Notes under the pieces: generated by a model
Told to the model about the DNA's origin: nothing
The model's input: only the letters and a program-made list of their open reading frames with translations
The model's database searches: none
From: Nakataea oryzae
Lineage: Eukaryota > Ascomycota > Sordariomycetes > Magnaporthales > Magnaporthaceae
NCBI GenBank assembly: GCA_003049435.1
Contig: PYSQ01000088.1
Location: forward strand, 1 to 64,000
Direction of reading: 5' to 3'
DNA: 64,000 nt
In this document: piece after piece, positions 43,294 to 52,063 of the stretch
Position numbering within the stretch: the first letter of the stretch is position 1
Layout: every line of letters begins with the position of its first letter
Made by a program: the position numbers and the translations under genes

Positions 43294-43959
43294 TGGATGT
43301 GCCACACGACCGGCAATACTTGTTTTGCTAGGAGAGGTGAGGTGACTCTCCCGTCCACTTGGTCCGCTGGTTCTAGAGCTGGTATTAGTAGAGCCTCGTT
43401 TATTTAGGCGGGTGTTAGATAATGGCGGACGAATGGTCGGGGAAATTTAATTTGAAGGACGGGCCAGGGACCTGGCAGCGAGGTCTACCGACAGCCGGGA
43501 CAACGGCTTTGGGGTGGATATTATGGGCTTATTGGCGCACCACGTACATAACACAAACTATTCTGGGGTAAAAGTCATCTCCGTGTAAAATAAATACCAT
43601 ACGCTATTTCCTCCTTTGTAAATTGCGTGCTGAGAACCTGCCAACCCGTAAAACATTGAGTAAAGAATATCCAAATAGCCTAAACAGAAACAACCAAGCC
43701 AGCCAACATCTATCTGACCCACCAACACCCAAACGCCCTTGTAAATGAGACTCGCCGAACCCGTTGCCTTACATGCCAAGTCCGTCCAAAAGCTTAAAGT
43801 ACATCCTCAGAGGGTCCTCCCGCTTGCCTTGATCGCCCCAGCACCACTAATCTCCATCGTCCCAGGGCCGTGGGGGGTCTCCTTCGCGTCGTTCAGCTCC
43901 GAGTCCGCCATGAGGTGTGTCGTCTGCGTCGGGGCCTGGCCGGTTATCTGCGTGAGGGC
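43294..43959. other. intergenic, no gene seen
   Basis: A+T-richer spacer of about 670 bp between the degenerate ORF and the end of the secreted-protein ORF. No repeats or motifs were noticed. Confidence 0.4.
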
Positions 43960-44748
43960 TTATGTGACGGCCTCGATGGCGAGCCTGGGGCACTCGGAAT
44001 CCTCCGCCTTCCAGCCGGACGGCGGCTTCGCCGTCAGGTCCGGGACGCTAATATAAGCCTCGACGTTGTGCTTCTGATACGTCGCCAGCGCCTTCTTCAG
44101 CTGCCCGATCACTTCCTCGACGCCGGCCTCGGTCGAGTACGTGTGCGCCAGCACGTTGACGTTCACCTCGGCACCGTAGAGCGAGGCCGTTCCTTTGATC
44201 GCGATGCCGATGCAGGTGACGAGGTGGTTCGTCCGGAGGCCCTCCATGCCCATAACGACGACTTTCCCGGGACAGACCTTGGAGAAGCCCGGGGGCGCCG
44301 GGTCGCTCTCGGCGCGGCGTCTAAGGGTGGACCTACCCGTCCCGCGAGGGCGCCGCATGTGGTCTCTGCACACGGGCCATTTCTTTTTGGGGGTCTTTGC
44401 CGGCGTCACGGCCGGCTTCCCCGCCGGGGTCTTCGCAGGACTGGCCGCGGGGCCTGCGACGGGTCTGTTGGCGGGCGGCTTGGGGGCTGGTGGTTTGTTG
44501 GCCGGCTTGGCGGCTGGCTTGTCGGCGCGCTTCTTGACGACATGGTAGGCGGGCTTGTTGTTGTTTGGTCGAACGACGGGGTTCAAAACAGACTGAACGA
44601 TAGCCGCGCTGGGGAGCTTGTCTGTGACTTCGGAGAGTGCCAAGGGTTCATAACCCTGGCCGCCAGCTTGGGCGACGACGGCAAGTTGGGCGAAGCCGCT
44701 GAAGACGGCGCCCGCAAGAAATGCTGTCAGGCTTTTGGTGAAATGCGT
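43960..44748 (-). CDS. secreted protein ORF lacking an ATG (ACG at the expected start)
   Basis: An open frame on the minus strand encodes a secretory N-terminus (HFTKSLTAFLAGAVFSGF), a KKR dibasic site at residues 72-74, an Ala/Pro/Lys linker with repeated KPxxKPA and TPAGKPA units, and a C-terminal domain with two or three Cys (VCPGKVVVMGMEGL, GTASLYGAEVNVNVLAH, DSECPRLAIEAVT). No in-frame ATG exists upstream of the signal-peptide coding region. The codon exactly where the start should be is ACG (44748-44746), in context GGCGCCACGCAT. A TATA-like TATAAG (44934-44939) and a C/T-rich leader precede it, as expected for a 5' UTR. From ACG the product is 262 aa. It could be a start-lost pseudogene, a true non-AUG start, or a sequencing error. 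The layout is like the gene at 38769-39590, but I see no clear sequence similarity in the C-terminal parts. Confidence 0.6.
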   Translation of the reverse strand, partial: THFTKSLTAFLAGAVFSGFAQLAVVAQAGGQGYEPLALSEVTDKLPSAAIVQSVLNPVVRPNNNKPAYHVVKKRADKPAAKPANKPPAPKPPANRPVAGPAASPAKTPAGKPAVTPAKTPKKKWPVCRDHMRRPRGTGRSTLRRRAESDPAPPGFSKVCPGKVVVMGMEGLRTNHLVTCIGIAIKGTASLYGAEVNVNVLAHTYSTEAGVEEVIGQLKKALATYQKHNVEAYISVPDLTAKPPSGWKAEDSECPRLAIEAVT

Positions 44749-44933
44749 GGCGCCGGGATAGGAGTTGAGGCTTTGGATTTGGAAGGGAGAAAAGTGGCTG
44801 TTACTTGCTGCTATCTTTAGGAACTGACGAGAAAAGGGGGTCGAATTCGCTGGCAAGTGTGAGTGATGATAATGTTGGATGGATGATGATATTCCTAGAG
44901 ATCTTCCTTGAGAGACTGCTTCCGGGCCGCTCT

Positions 44934-44941
44934 TATACTGG
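44934..44941 (-). promoter_or_regulatory. TATA-like box of the ACG-start secreted ORF
   Basis: AGTATAAG on the minus strand, about 190 bp before the ACG codon. It supports the view that the ORF has, or had, its own promoter and a short unspliced leader. Confidence 0.4.
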
Positions 44942-44948
44942 CAATCTA

Positions 44949-45668
44949 CGCCGTATGTGACCTCGAGCACACTCCAAGATCAAACCCATCTCGACCTGGC
45001 CTTCCTATGTGTCCAACAAATGCCGTGCTCAAACCAATGCCCCCTTACTATCTCGACGGCAAGTTATGCTTCCAAGAACATAGCGGCATCAAGCCACCTT
45101 ACTCCATCCCAGTCTACGGGTTGTTTCCTCTCCGCGTGCGTTCCTCCAAGAGCAGCAGGTTGCATTGAGGAGGCTCGAACTGGAAGGACAATAACTAGTG
45201 GGCTTGGTTCTGGACACGGTGGAACGTATCTTCACACTGCAAAAATACAGCGCGCGAGGTAGCGCGTTGTGCAAGTGACTTTTGGACTTGGCCCTGTCCG
45301 TAGACCGTGGTGTACATGTATTCTAATTATAGATGTGCTGTTGGTTGTTGGTTGTGTCGAGATGGGCGGACTATGCAATAGCTATGCCGAAGGTTTTATC
45401 TCAATACAACCTAGCGGGCTGCAGCTCGGTGTTTTTATGCGCGTGCCCTTCCACCTCGGGACCGACAACACGCACCACACATCAGACATCCCCGCCCCCG
45501 TCCTGCACGGGTTTGTCTGCCACCCACGCACGTCGGCCAAAAACTCGTGGAAACAGTCCTTTTCTGTGGACTTTTCCTGCCTCCTGCCTCCTGTTCCTAC
45601 CCCGTTTATTTTCCTATTCATCTTCCTTTTTGTTTTCCCGTTCAATTTCGCCTTTATTCTCCTGCAAG
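44949..45668. promoter_or_regulatory. divergent intergenic region upstream of the 2EXR gene
   Basis: About 700 bp. The last 90 bp before 45669 are C/T-rich (TTCCTATTCATCTTCC-type), a normal fungal leader. ORFs in it read through the leader and are not genes. Confidence 0.4.
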
Positions 45669-47176
45669 ATGGCCACAATTCAACCGGCATCGCAAGGCCG
45701 TCTCTTCAACGATGAGCACGCCAGGTCCAATCTGGCCGGCCCCAACCACCTCTCAACCTTCCATCTCTTCCCATGCCTCCCCAAAGAGCTTCGCCTACGT
45801 ATCTGGGAGTGTTCCCTGCAAGGCCGCGAGCGCCTCGTCCGCCTCTGCGTCAGCGCCCAGGACCTCGACAACGCCGACTGCTTCCCCGAGGGCCTCATGC
45901 GCCCGGTGCCCCCCGTCAAGACGGCGGGCCGCCGCTGGCTCCGACAAAGACGTACACCGTCATCGCCGACGGCTACAACCTGCACAGCAAGCTCCTCCGC
46001 GTGAGCAGCGAGGCCCGCGCCGCCGCGCTCGCCTTTTACCGCGTGCCGCTGCCCGTCATCTTCGCCGGGGACCGGTTCCACAGGTGGCACGACACGTTCC
46101 ATCTCACTCCTTCCGACTCACTACTGGCCGAGGACGGCGGAGGGGGGCCGGTGCTCGTCGACCTCAACGTCAACTTCCACCTCCCTTCCGTGTTCCCCCG
46201 AGACACGCCGCAGGCCACCGCCCCCTGCGGGGTGCTCCATATCAACCCGGAATCCGACTTTATCGAGATAATCTTCGGCCGGGAGGTGCGCTCCCAGCAC
46301 AGCCACATCGTGCACGATTTCATCCAGCGCTTCAGGACCGATCATGATCCGCGCGGCATCGGCCTCCGCAACCTAGTCGTCAACAACTTCTTTTTGACCC
46401 ACTTCCGCCCCGCCAGACGGGCTATCGGGGAGGAGCCTTCGTCGGATGATAACGACCCGCAGCAGGAGCCGGACAGGGGCCAGCCGCTCGACGCCGCGGC
46501 CACCCGCGCCTTCAGGGAAACCATGGCGGGGCTTCACGAGGTCTTCCTGTCACACGTCTTCCACGAGGGCCGGACTTCCTGCGCGCCCAACGCCCGCGAG
46601 GGGGACCCCTACGTCAACGAGTCCTACCCCGTTATGACCCTGGCCACGCACTTTTCGCGTGCGGCCCGGGACCCCCGCCCTACTATCGACCTGACGAGGG
46701 TGTCTATGGTGACGTCCAGGCACCCGGATGAGATGTTGGAAAAGTGGAAGAGCCTTATGGCCTCGGTCGGGATCGCGGAGCTCGACGACGACGAGGCCCG
46801 CCGGCTTTCCCGCACGGAGTTCCACTTCCTCATCGCGGCCAGCCCGCACAGGGAAGGGCCGCGCGTCTGGCCGTACGACCGCCGCGGCGGGCTAAGCTGC
46901 ATGCAAAGAGAGATGGACGCGTTCCCGCCCAAGTGCGAGGAACGAGCGAGCGAAGGCAACATGCCCGTGGGGTTCGCCGAGCGGCTGCAGGCCACACGGG
47001 CGGCAGAGCGGCAGCAACCACCTGCCAGCCCGGTTCTGGGGTTCTGGCTTTTCCCCTTGGGCTCCATACCGCCAGCCGCCGAGAACAGGGTGGACTGGCC
47101 GCTTGAGGAATCCGTGGACCTGAGCGGGCACTGGCCTGCCCTTGGCGTGTTCGATTTCTCTACGGAGGGGACATAA
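45669..47176 (+). pseudogene. 2EXR-domain protein gene with a one-base frame change
   Basis: The ATG at 45669 starts a frame with the 2EXR signature FHLFPCLPKELRLRIWECSL (residues about 32-51), a motif common in fungal proteins of unknown function. This frame remains meaningful to about 45940 (FPEGLMRPVPPVKTAG). From 45941 the next frame carries the continuation: PTKTYTVIADGYNLHSKLL, then VSSEARAAALAFYRVPLP, and on to a stop at 47176. The net change is minus one base (equal to one lost base) near CTGGCTCCGACAAAG. No intron can explain it because both sides are conserved and adjacent. The rest (about 410 codons) is open, suggesting a recent lesion or a read error. The region lies in the accessory segment with other broken genes. 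Confidence 0.7.
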
Positions 47177-47766
47177 GTGGGGTGGGGGCGCTTATAATTA
47201 AAGATGGAAAGGGGTAACGTGGTGTTACGACCATACCGGAAAGGAGGGACGGAAGGTCAGGATACAGGGACGGCATAGGGCTGCTGACCCCGTACCTGAC
47301 CAAGGATGGTCACAGGACAAGGTCAGGTAAACAGAACGACTGCTCTGCTTGACCCAACAGAGCAATCGCCTTGTCGGCCAGGACAGAGCAAGAACCCATG
47401 GCAGGATTGCCAGGAGTGGTGTTCAGGTATGTAAAGGAAAGATTCTGTTGGACCTGCAGGCACAACACGGCCTCCTGGCACTGCCTTGGGGGCTGGTCTG
47501 TCTTATGTAATAAGAAACGATGGCAGGAAGTCACGTTACTGTGTCAAATCACTTGAATTTAGCTTGGGTTCCCTACCAGAACCCATCCCGATTCGACTCT
47601 AGATTATTGCGATCCATAGGGAGCTGATACAGTACAGATTGTCCCCCAAGACCTCGTCTACCAACAGCTATTGGGCAGAACGGAAGCGCCAAGAGGACTT
47701 TGCATCTTGGCTAAAACCCAATAGTGTGCGTAGGGTGGCGGGATAGATACGTTCGCCAGACGGTGA
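47177..47766. other. intergenic, no gene seen
   Basis: About 590 bp with short ORFs only. No motif was noticed. Confidence 0.4.
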
Positions 47767-47936
47767 GGCTGGGAGCAAATGGGATCAAAGGCGTCCGTTT
47801 TTGGAACCCAAAGCGTCCGTTTCTAGACGCCTGTGATCCCGTTTTCACCCAAAACCTCTAAAAACCAAAACATGTGAGGGCCGAACTAGTACTCAGATGG
47901 GTGACCACTGGGGAATCTTTGGTGTTGTATGTTTTT
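47767..47936 (+). repeat. 5S-rRNA-derived dispersed repeat, copy B
   Basis: The second copy of the composite at 42081-42249, same orientation, about 170 bp. It starts GGCTGGGAGCAAA, carries CGTCCGTTT twice in its non-5S head, then GTGATCCC, GAGGGCCGAACTAGTACTC, GGGTGACCACTGGGGAAT, GTGTTGTATG and TTTTT. Both the 5S-like tail and the non-5S head are shared with copy A, so the unit moved or duplicated as a whole and is not just two independent 5S pseudogenes. Confidence 0.7.
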
Positions 47937-49016
47937 GCCGTTTTGCCGTTTTACCTTGCCAATTCCTGCAAGGCGAGGAGGGAGGCGTGGCGTGTCCTCT
48001 TCTTAGCCCGCGGGTTTTCGTTGCGCGACAAGTCAATGGCTCGCGTGGTTTATTTCATCCCAATAGGGCGGCTGTCCAGGCTTTGTTTGCGCGGCGAGGT
48101 ATGGAGGGGCAGCGGCAGCGATTTGAGGCGCGGACGCTTTATGTTCGGATGGAGGCGCAGCGAGCGCTGGCCGTGCGAGCTCTCGGTCTATTCTAGAACG
48201 CGGCGGCCGCTTTTGCCAGCCTCGTTATGTGCCTTCGCGATGCTGCCGCGATCCTCACCGCAGGTTCTGGCCTGTCGGGGACCCTGACTGACTGACCTTG
48301 CCGGAGCACACCCGCCAGCCTCCAAAAAGAAGAAGCCCGGCAAACGCCCGCCGCTGCCGCCGCCGCCGCCGCCTTGCTTCTACTCACATCAGCAGATATG
48401 CAACGTATCCAAGGTGCTGACACAAATATGTCTCGATGCCCACCTTCCTCCACCGGGATATGCGGTCTGGGGCCCCCCCAGGCGCCGGAAATGCCGCCAC
48501 GCCTGCTGCAGGCCAGCCGAGCCCGCACGCGCTGGGTTCCGGTGCCATTGCCGGTCCAGCCAGCCTTCCCCGGCCTCGATGCATCAGCATCTCATGTCGC
48601 TGGCTTCCATGTGTCGAGCTAGGGCTTGCTAGTTGTTTCGGTAGTGTGTGTCAATTCGTTGCCGGCGCGCGCTGCCAGAGGAAGAACTGTCGTCGTCGAC
48701 GACAGTTCGCTAATATTAGCTGGTCAGCTGTATATGTCCATCGCTACGACGGAACAACCCTGATTGCATCCCCATGCCAGGAGTGATTCTTTTCGATGTA
48801 CGTGCAAGCGGGCTCTCAGTCACGTCATTATATCTCATCCAGATAGTCACTAAATCCCCCAGGGCGGGATATTCCCCATACCCTTGAATATAATGGCTGC
48901 TTGAACATGACTGAATCCAATGGCTTATACCCCTTCGATGATCAAAGACTTGGTCAAATCCGAGTTCGGGTTGGCGCTAGGTGGGGCTCCAGGCACCACT
49001 AAGCCGCTTACAGATC
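47937..49016. other. intergenic; contains adjacent palindromes
   Basis: About 1.1 kb without a convincing gene. ORFs up to 137 aa overlap on both strands. The paired palindromes at 48684-48720 are listed separately. It ends in the FES1 promoter. Confidence 0.4.
48684..48720. repeat. two abutting perfect palindromes
   Basis: First, an inverted repeat with 11-bp arms (GAACTGTCGTC / GACGACAGTTC) around a 3-base centre, 48684-48708. Immediately after, without a gap, the 12-bp perfect palindrome GCTAATATTAGC, 48709-48720. Either could form a hairpin or a dimeric protein site. No function is assigned. Confidence 0.8.
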
Positions 49017-49034
49017 GAAGCTTCTTGAACCTTC
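49017..49034. promoter_or_regulatory. heat-shock element (four alternating GAA/TTC units)
   Basis: GAAGCTTCTTGAACCTTC holds four units in perfect five-base phasing: GAA, TTC, GAA, TTC. This is a strong Hsf1 site. It lies 190 bp upstream of the FES1 ATG. Fes1 is an Hsp70 exchange factor and a known Hsf1 target in yeast, so the site fits the gene. Confidence 0.75.
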
Positions 49035-49224
49035 CCCAGTTTGGCAATTGTCGACATCATTCTACGACGCCGTTGGGCGAACAAGATTGCCCCGCGCATA
49101 AAAAAAGTTGCCCATCGCGACAAGAGTCAAGGCGAGAGACGTCCGAAGCATCGCATACCAACTATAGCCATATCACCGCCGCATACCAAATATCTATCCA
49201 CTCCCAGCACAAATCACCCACGCA

Positions 49225-49881
49225 ATGGACAAGAACCTGAACACGCTCCTGAAATGGAGCATCGAAAACTCAACCACAGACGCCGAGGGCGCCCCTGCCC
49301 CCGCACCGCAGCAGCCGCAGCAAGTGGACCCCGAGATCATGGCGGCGCTCTTTGGCGGCCCCTCCGAGGCCGAACTCATGAAGGCAGCCATGGAAGTGAT
49401 CACGAGCACGGACCCGGACGTGACGCTGGACTCGAAGCTCATTGCCTTTGACAACTTTGAGCAGCTGATCGAGTCGCTCGACAACGCCAACAACCTGTCC
49501 AACCTGTCCCTCTGGACCCCGCTGCTCGGCATGCTCGACTCGGACCACGAGGAGCTGCGCCGCATGGCCGCCTGGTGCGTCGGCACCGCCGTCCAGAACA
49601 ACGAGCCCTCCCAGGAGCGCCTGCTCGCGCTCGGCGGCCTGCCCCGCCTCTACGCGCTCGCCAAGGCCGAGGGGGAGAACCCCAACGTGCGCAGGAAGGC
49701 TGTGTTTGCGCTGAGCTCGGCCTGCAGGAACTACCAGCCCGCCATGGACGCGCTGGCCGCCGAGGTTGCAAAACTCGGCGGCGGCAAGGCGGACAAGATT
49801 GACGCTTCCAACATGGACGCTGTCGACGCCGTCATGGATGGGCTGAGGGCGAGCATACCCAAGCCGGCCGCTACGGCCTAA
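49225..49881 (+). CDS. FES1: Hsp70 nucleotide exchange factor FES1
   Basis: Fes1 (HspBP1 family) binds the Hsp70 nucleotide-binding domain and releases ADP, helping release and degradation of misfolded cytosolic proteins. One exon, 218 aa, normal for the fungal family. The start MDKNLNTLLKWSIENS matches the N-terminal Fes1 domain. Armadillo-like helices follow, with the conserved AFDNFEQLIESLDNANNL, LWTPLLGMLDSDHEELRRMAAWCVGTAVQNN and NPNVRRKAVFALSSACRNY blocks (split here for length). The tail SIPKPAATA is short. A four-unit heat-shock element is 190 bp upstream. The gene appears intact. Confidence 0.95.
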   Translation: MDKNLNTLLKWSIENSTTDAEGAPAPAPQQPQQVDPEIMAALFGGPSEAELMKAAMEVITSTDPDVTLDSKLIAFDNFEQLIESLDNANNLSNLSLWTPLLGMLDSDHEELRRMAAWCVGTAVQNNEPSQERLLALGGLPRLYALAKAEGENPNVRRKAVFALSSACRNYQPAMDALAAEVAKLGGGKADKIDASNMDAVDAVMDGLRASIPKPAATA

Positions 49882-50291
49882 GTATCTGGAACATCGGCAG
49901 ATTTTGTACATGTTGAGCACATCGGTGGCCAACACGACAAAAAAAAGCCTAAGAAAAGAGCCGGACGAGGTTGGGCGACGGACTACTGGGGGGAACAAAT
50001 AAAACAGCATGTAATCGGCGTTTGGGCTTTTGGGACAGGTATATACTGGAGTTATCTTGGGAGATAGAGTTTGTCTTCTGTTGGAAGATACCGGGGTCGG
50101 GTTCTACAACTGCGACGCTTTCCTACACTCGGGAATGAAATTCAAGACATAAATGAGCACACGATCAATATGTGGCATTTTACACGTTTTACATATTTAT
50201 GTTTTTATTTTTGTTTTGTACAGATGGACTGTGGTGAACTCTATTGTGGGATAGCGCCGCCACTACCCATGCCATTCACTGTAGTCCTAGA
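49882..50291. other. convergent 3' spacer between FES1 and MRPL7
   Basis: About 410 bp, with an A run (49940-49946) and T-rich sequence at 50175-50220. No gene is seen. Confidence 0.5.
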
Positions 50292-51551
50292 TTAGAATGC
50301 CAGCTCACCATAGAATGGCATTCCCAGAGACTGCATAAGCAATCTGGCGTGGCGGTTGGACTTGGCCGTTGTCTTGATGGCGATACGACATCCAGGGGTC
50401 ATCTTGGGAGGGTACATCTGTGGATTTGCGAAGAGTCAGTACTGACGCAGCATCAAAGGCAGTAAATACGAGCAACAAAGTGGAACGTACGGATATGTTG
50501 GTGTCCATCTCGGGGAAGTGCACCATGTCCTGGGGCTTCAGACCAAAGGAGATGTTGCCCTGGCTGTCGCCGGTGCTGCCCTTGATTCCGGGCCACTCCT
50601 TGATGCGGGGGAAGACCATGTGGACAAGCTTGTCGACAAACTCGTAGGCGTTGTTGCCGCGCATAGTGACCTTTGCGCCCGTGGCCTTGCCTTTCATGAC
50701 GCCCCACTGGGCAACGCCGACACGGTTCTTGGTCACCTCGGGCACCTGGCCGCTGATGCTCTGGAGCATGGCGCGGGCGACCCAGAGGTACATCTCGTTC
50801 TTGGTGGCATCGGGGGAGTACGAGGCGATCGTGACCTCGGTGATCTCGGGCACGTTGTTGAAGTTGATATCCGGCTCGACGAGGCGCGACACGGAAGAGC
50901 CTCTGGGCCCACGCTTGGGCCTGTTCTTATGGTACGGGGACGAGTCGTCCCACTCGCGGAACATGAGATCCTGGAAGTTGACGGACGGCTCCATGGTTCC
51001 CGGCGGCTGGTGCGAGTACGCCAGCGTCAGGAAGTCGGAGGCGATCGTCGTCTCGTACGTCTGTCGCAGCCGTGGCAGGTTGAAGGGCCCGGGGATGAAG
51101 TCTCGCGCGATGGGGTCCGACGGGTTGGGCGACTGTATGGGGTGCAGCGGGCCGCGGTCATACTTGGGCGGGTGGTACTGGTATCTGGGCAAGGGCGCGG
51201 TGCATGTCAGCCAAGAGGCACCCCCTCCTGCTGGAGACGCGGGGCGTAAACCGACCTGCTTCCTGGCAGCTGCTGTTTCCTGCGAAAGTATCGGTCCTTG
51301 GGTGGCCTTTGCTTGACGCCCTCGCCGAACTTGGAGTTCATGTTGGACGAGGAAGCCTCGAGGTCGGCGAACTCGGCCGTCGTCTGCGCGGGCGCGGGTG
51401 CGGGCGCGGGCCCAGCCGGGGTGGTGGTGGTGGCGGCGGCGGCGGCCTGTGTTGATGCGCATCGGCGAGCGGCTGCTTGGTATCCCGGCCGCGCCAGCGC
51501 CGACACTGGAATCTGCCGGATGCACCGGGACATCTCGCGCAGCCCGCTCAT
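50292..51551 (-). CDS. MRPL7: mitochondrial large-subunit ribosomal protein uL5m (Mrpl7)
   Basis: A component of the mitochondrial 54S ribosomal subunit. Three minus-strand exons: 51551-51256, 51184-50491 and 50417-50292, giving 371 aa. An N-terminal presequence (MSGLREMSRCIRQIPVSALAR, split at the R) is basic and lacks acids except early Glu; an Ala/Pro/Thr-rich linker follows. The body holds the uL5 fold: PEITEVTIASYSPDATKNE, VGVAQWGVMKGKATGAKVTM, AYEFVDKLVHMVFPRIKEW, and the last exon MTPGCRIAIKTTAKSNRHAR for the end of the fold, finishing GMPFYGELAF. The join at 51256/51184 restores GSRYQYHPPKYDRG. The longer fungal form with an N-terminal extension is normal. It shares a 372-bp promoter with SEC8. 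Confidence 0.92.
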
Positions 51552-51923
51552 CCTGTCTGGCTGTGCGTGGGGTGGTCAATGGCAGCCCGTGTCGATGCGC
51601 TTGCAGCCTCGTAGCGGCGGGAGGTGTCTGGAGGGCTCGTCCAAAAAAAATCGGACCCCTGTCTGCTCCTGTGAGGCCAAACTGCGGGAAGTTCATGTGC
51701 GTGCACGGGCCCCATTTGGGGTAGATGGGCAGGCGGGGGGTTAGGGTCCTGGCCAATGCGGGCGCCCGACCGACAGGCTGTCTCCGAAGCTCAGCCATCT
51801 TCGCTGAGCTGGGACTCGAAGCCGTGCAACGACGCCCGCAAGCAACAAAAAAGACAGCGACGAGACGTGGGCCTTTATCGCCGGGCCAATCGACCATGCC
51901 CTAGCGGACCATCCTCGAAAACC
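51552..51923. promoter_or_regulatory. bidirectional promoter MRPL7 / SEC8
   Basis: Only 372 bp separate two divergent ATGs, so both transcripts start here. The region is G+C-rich with an A run at 51643-51650. ORFs crossing it are readthrough of the leaders. Confidence 0.5.
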
Positions 51924-52031
51924 ATGTCGAACAGATACGGCGGATCCTCCCGCAACGGCAACGGATACGGCAACTTTGGACGGCGCTCTCAGGACGACCG
52001 CGACGGCGGGGACTACGACCCATACGGCGAT

Positions 52032-52063
<32 letters not shown>

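Noticed and set aside
48709..48720. TAATATTAG resembling the nonanucleotide of circular ssDNA virus origins
   Set aside because: One base differs at the critical end, it is not in the loop of the neighbouring hairpin, and no Rep-like ORF is nearby; a chance palindrome is simpler.
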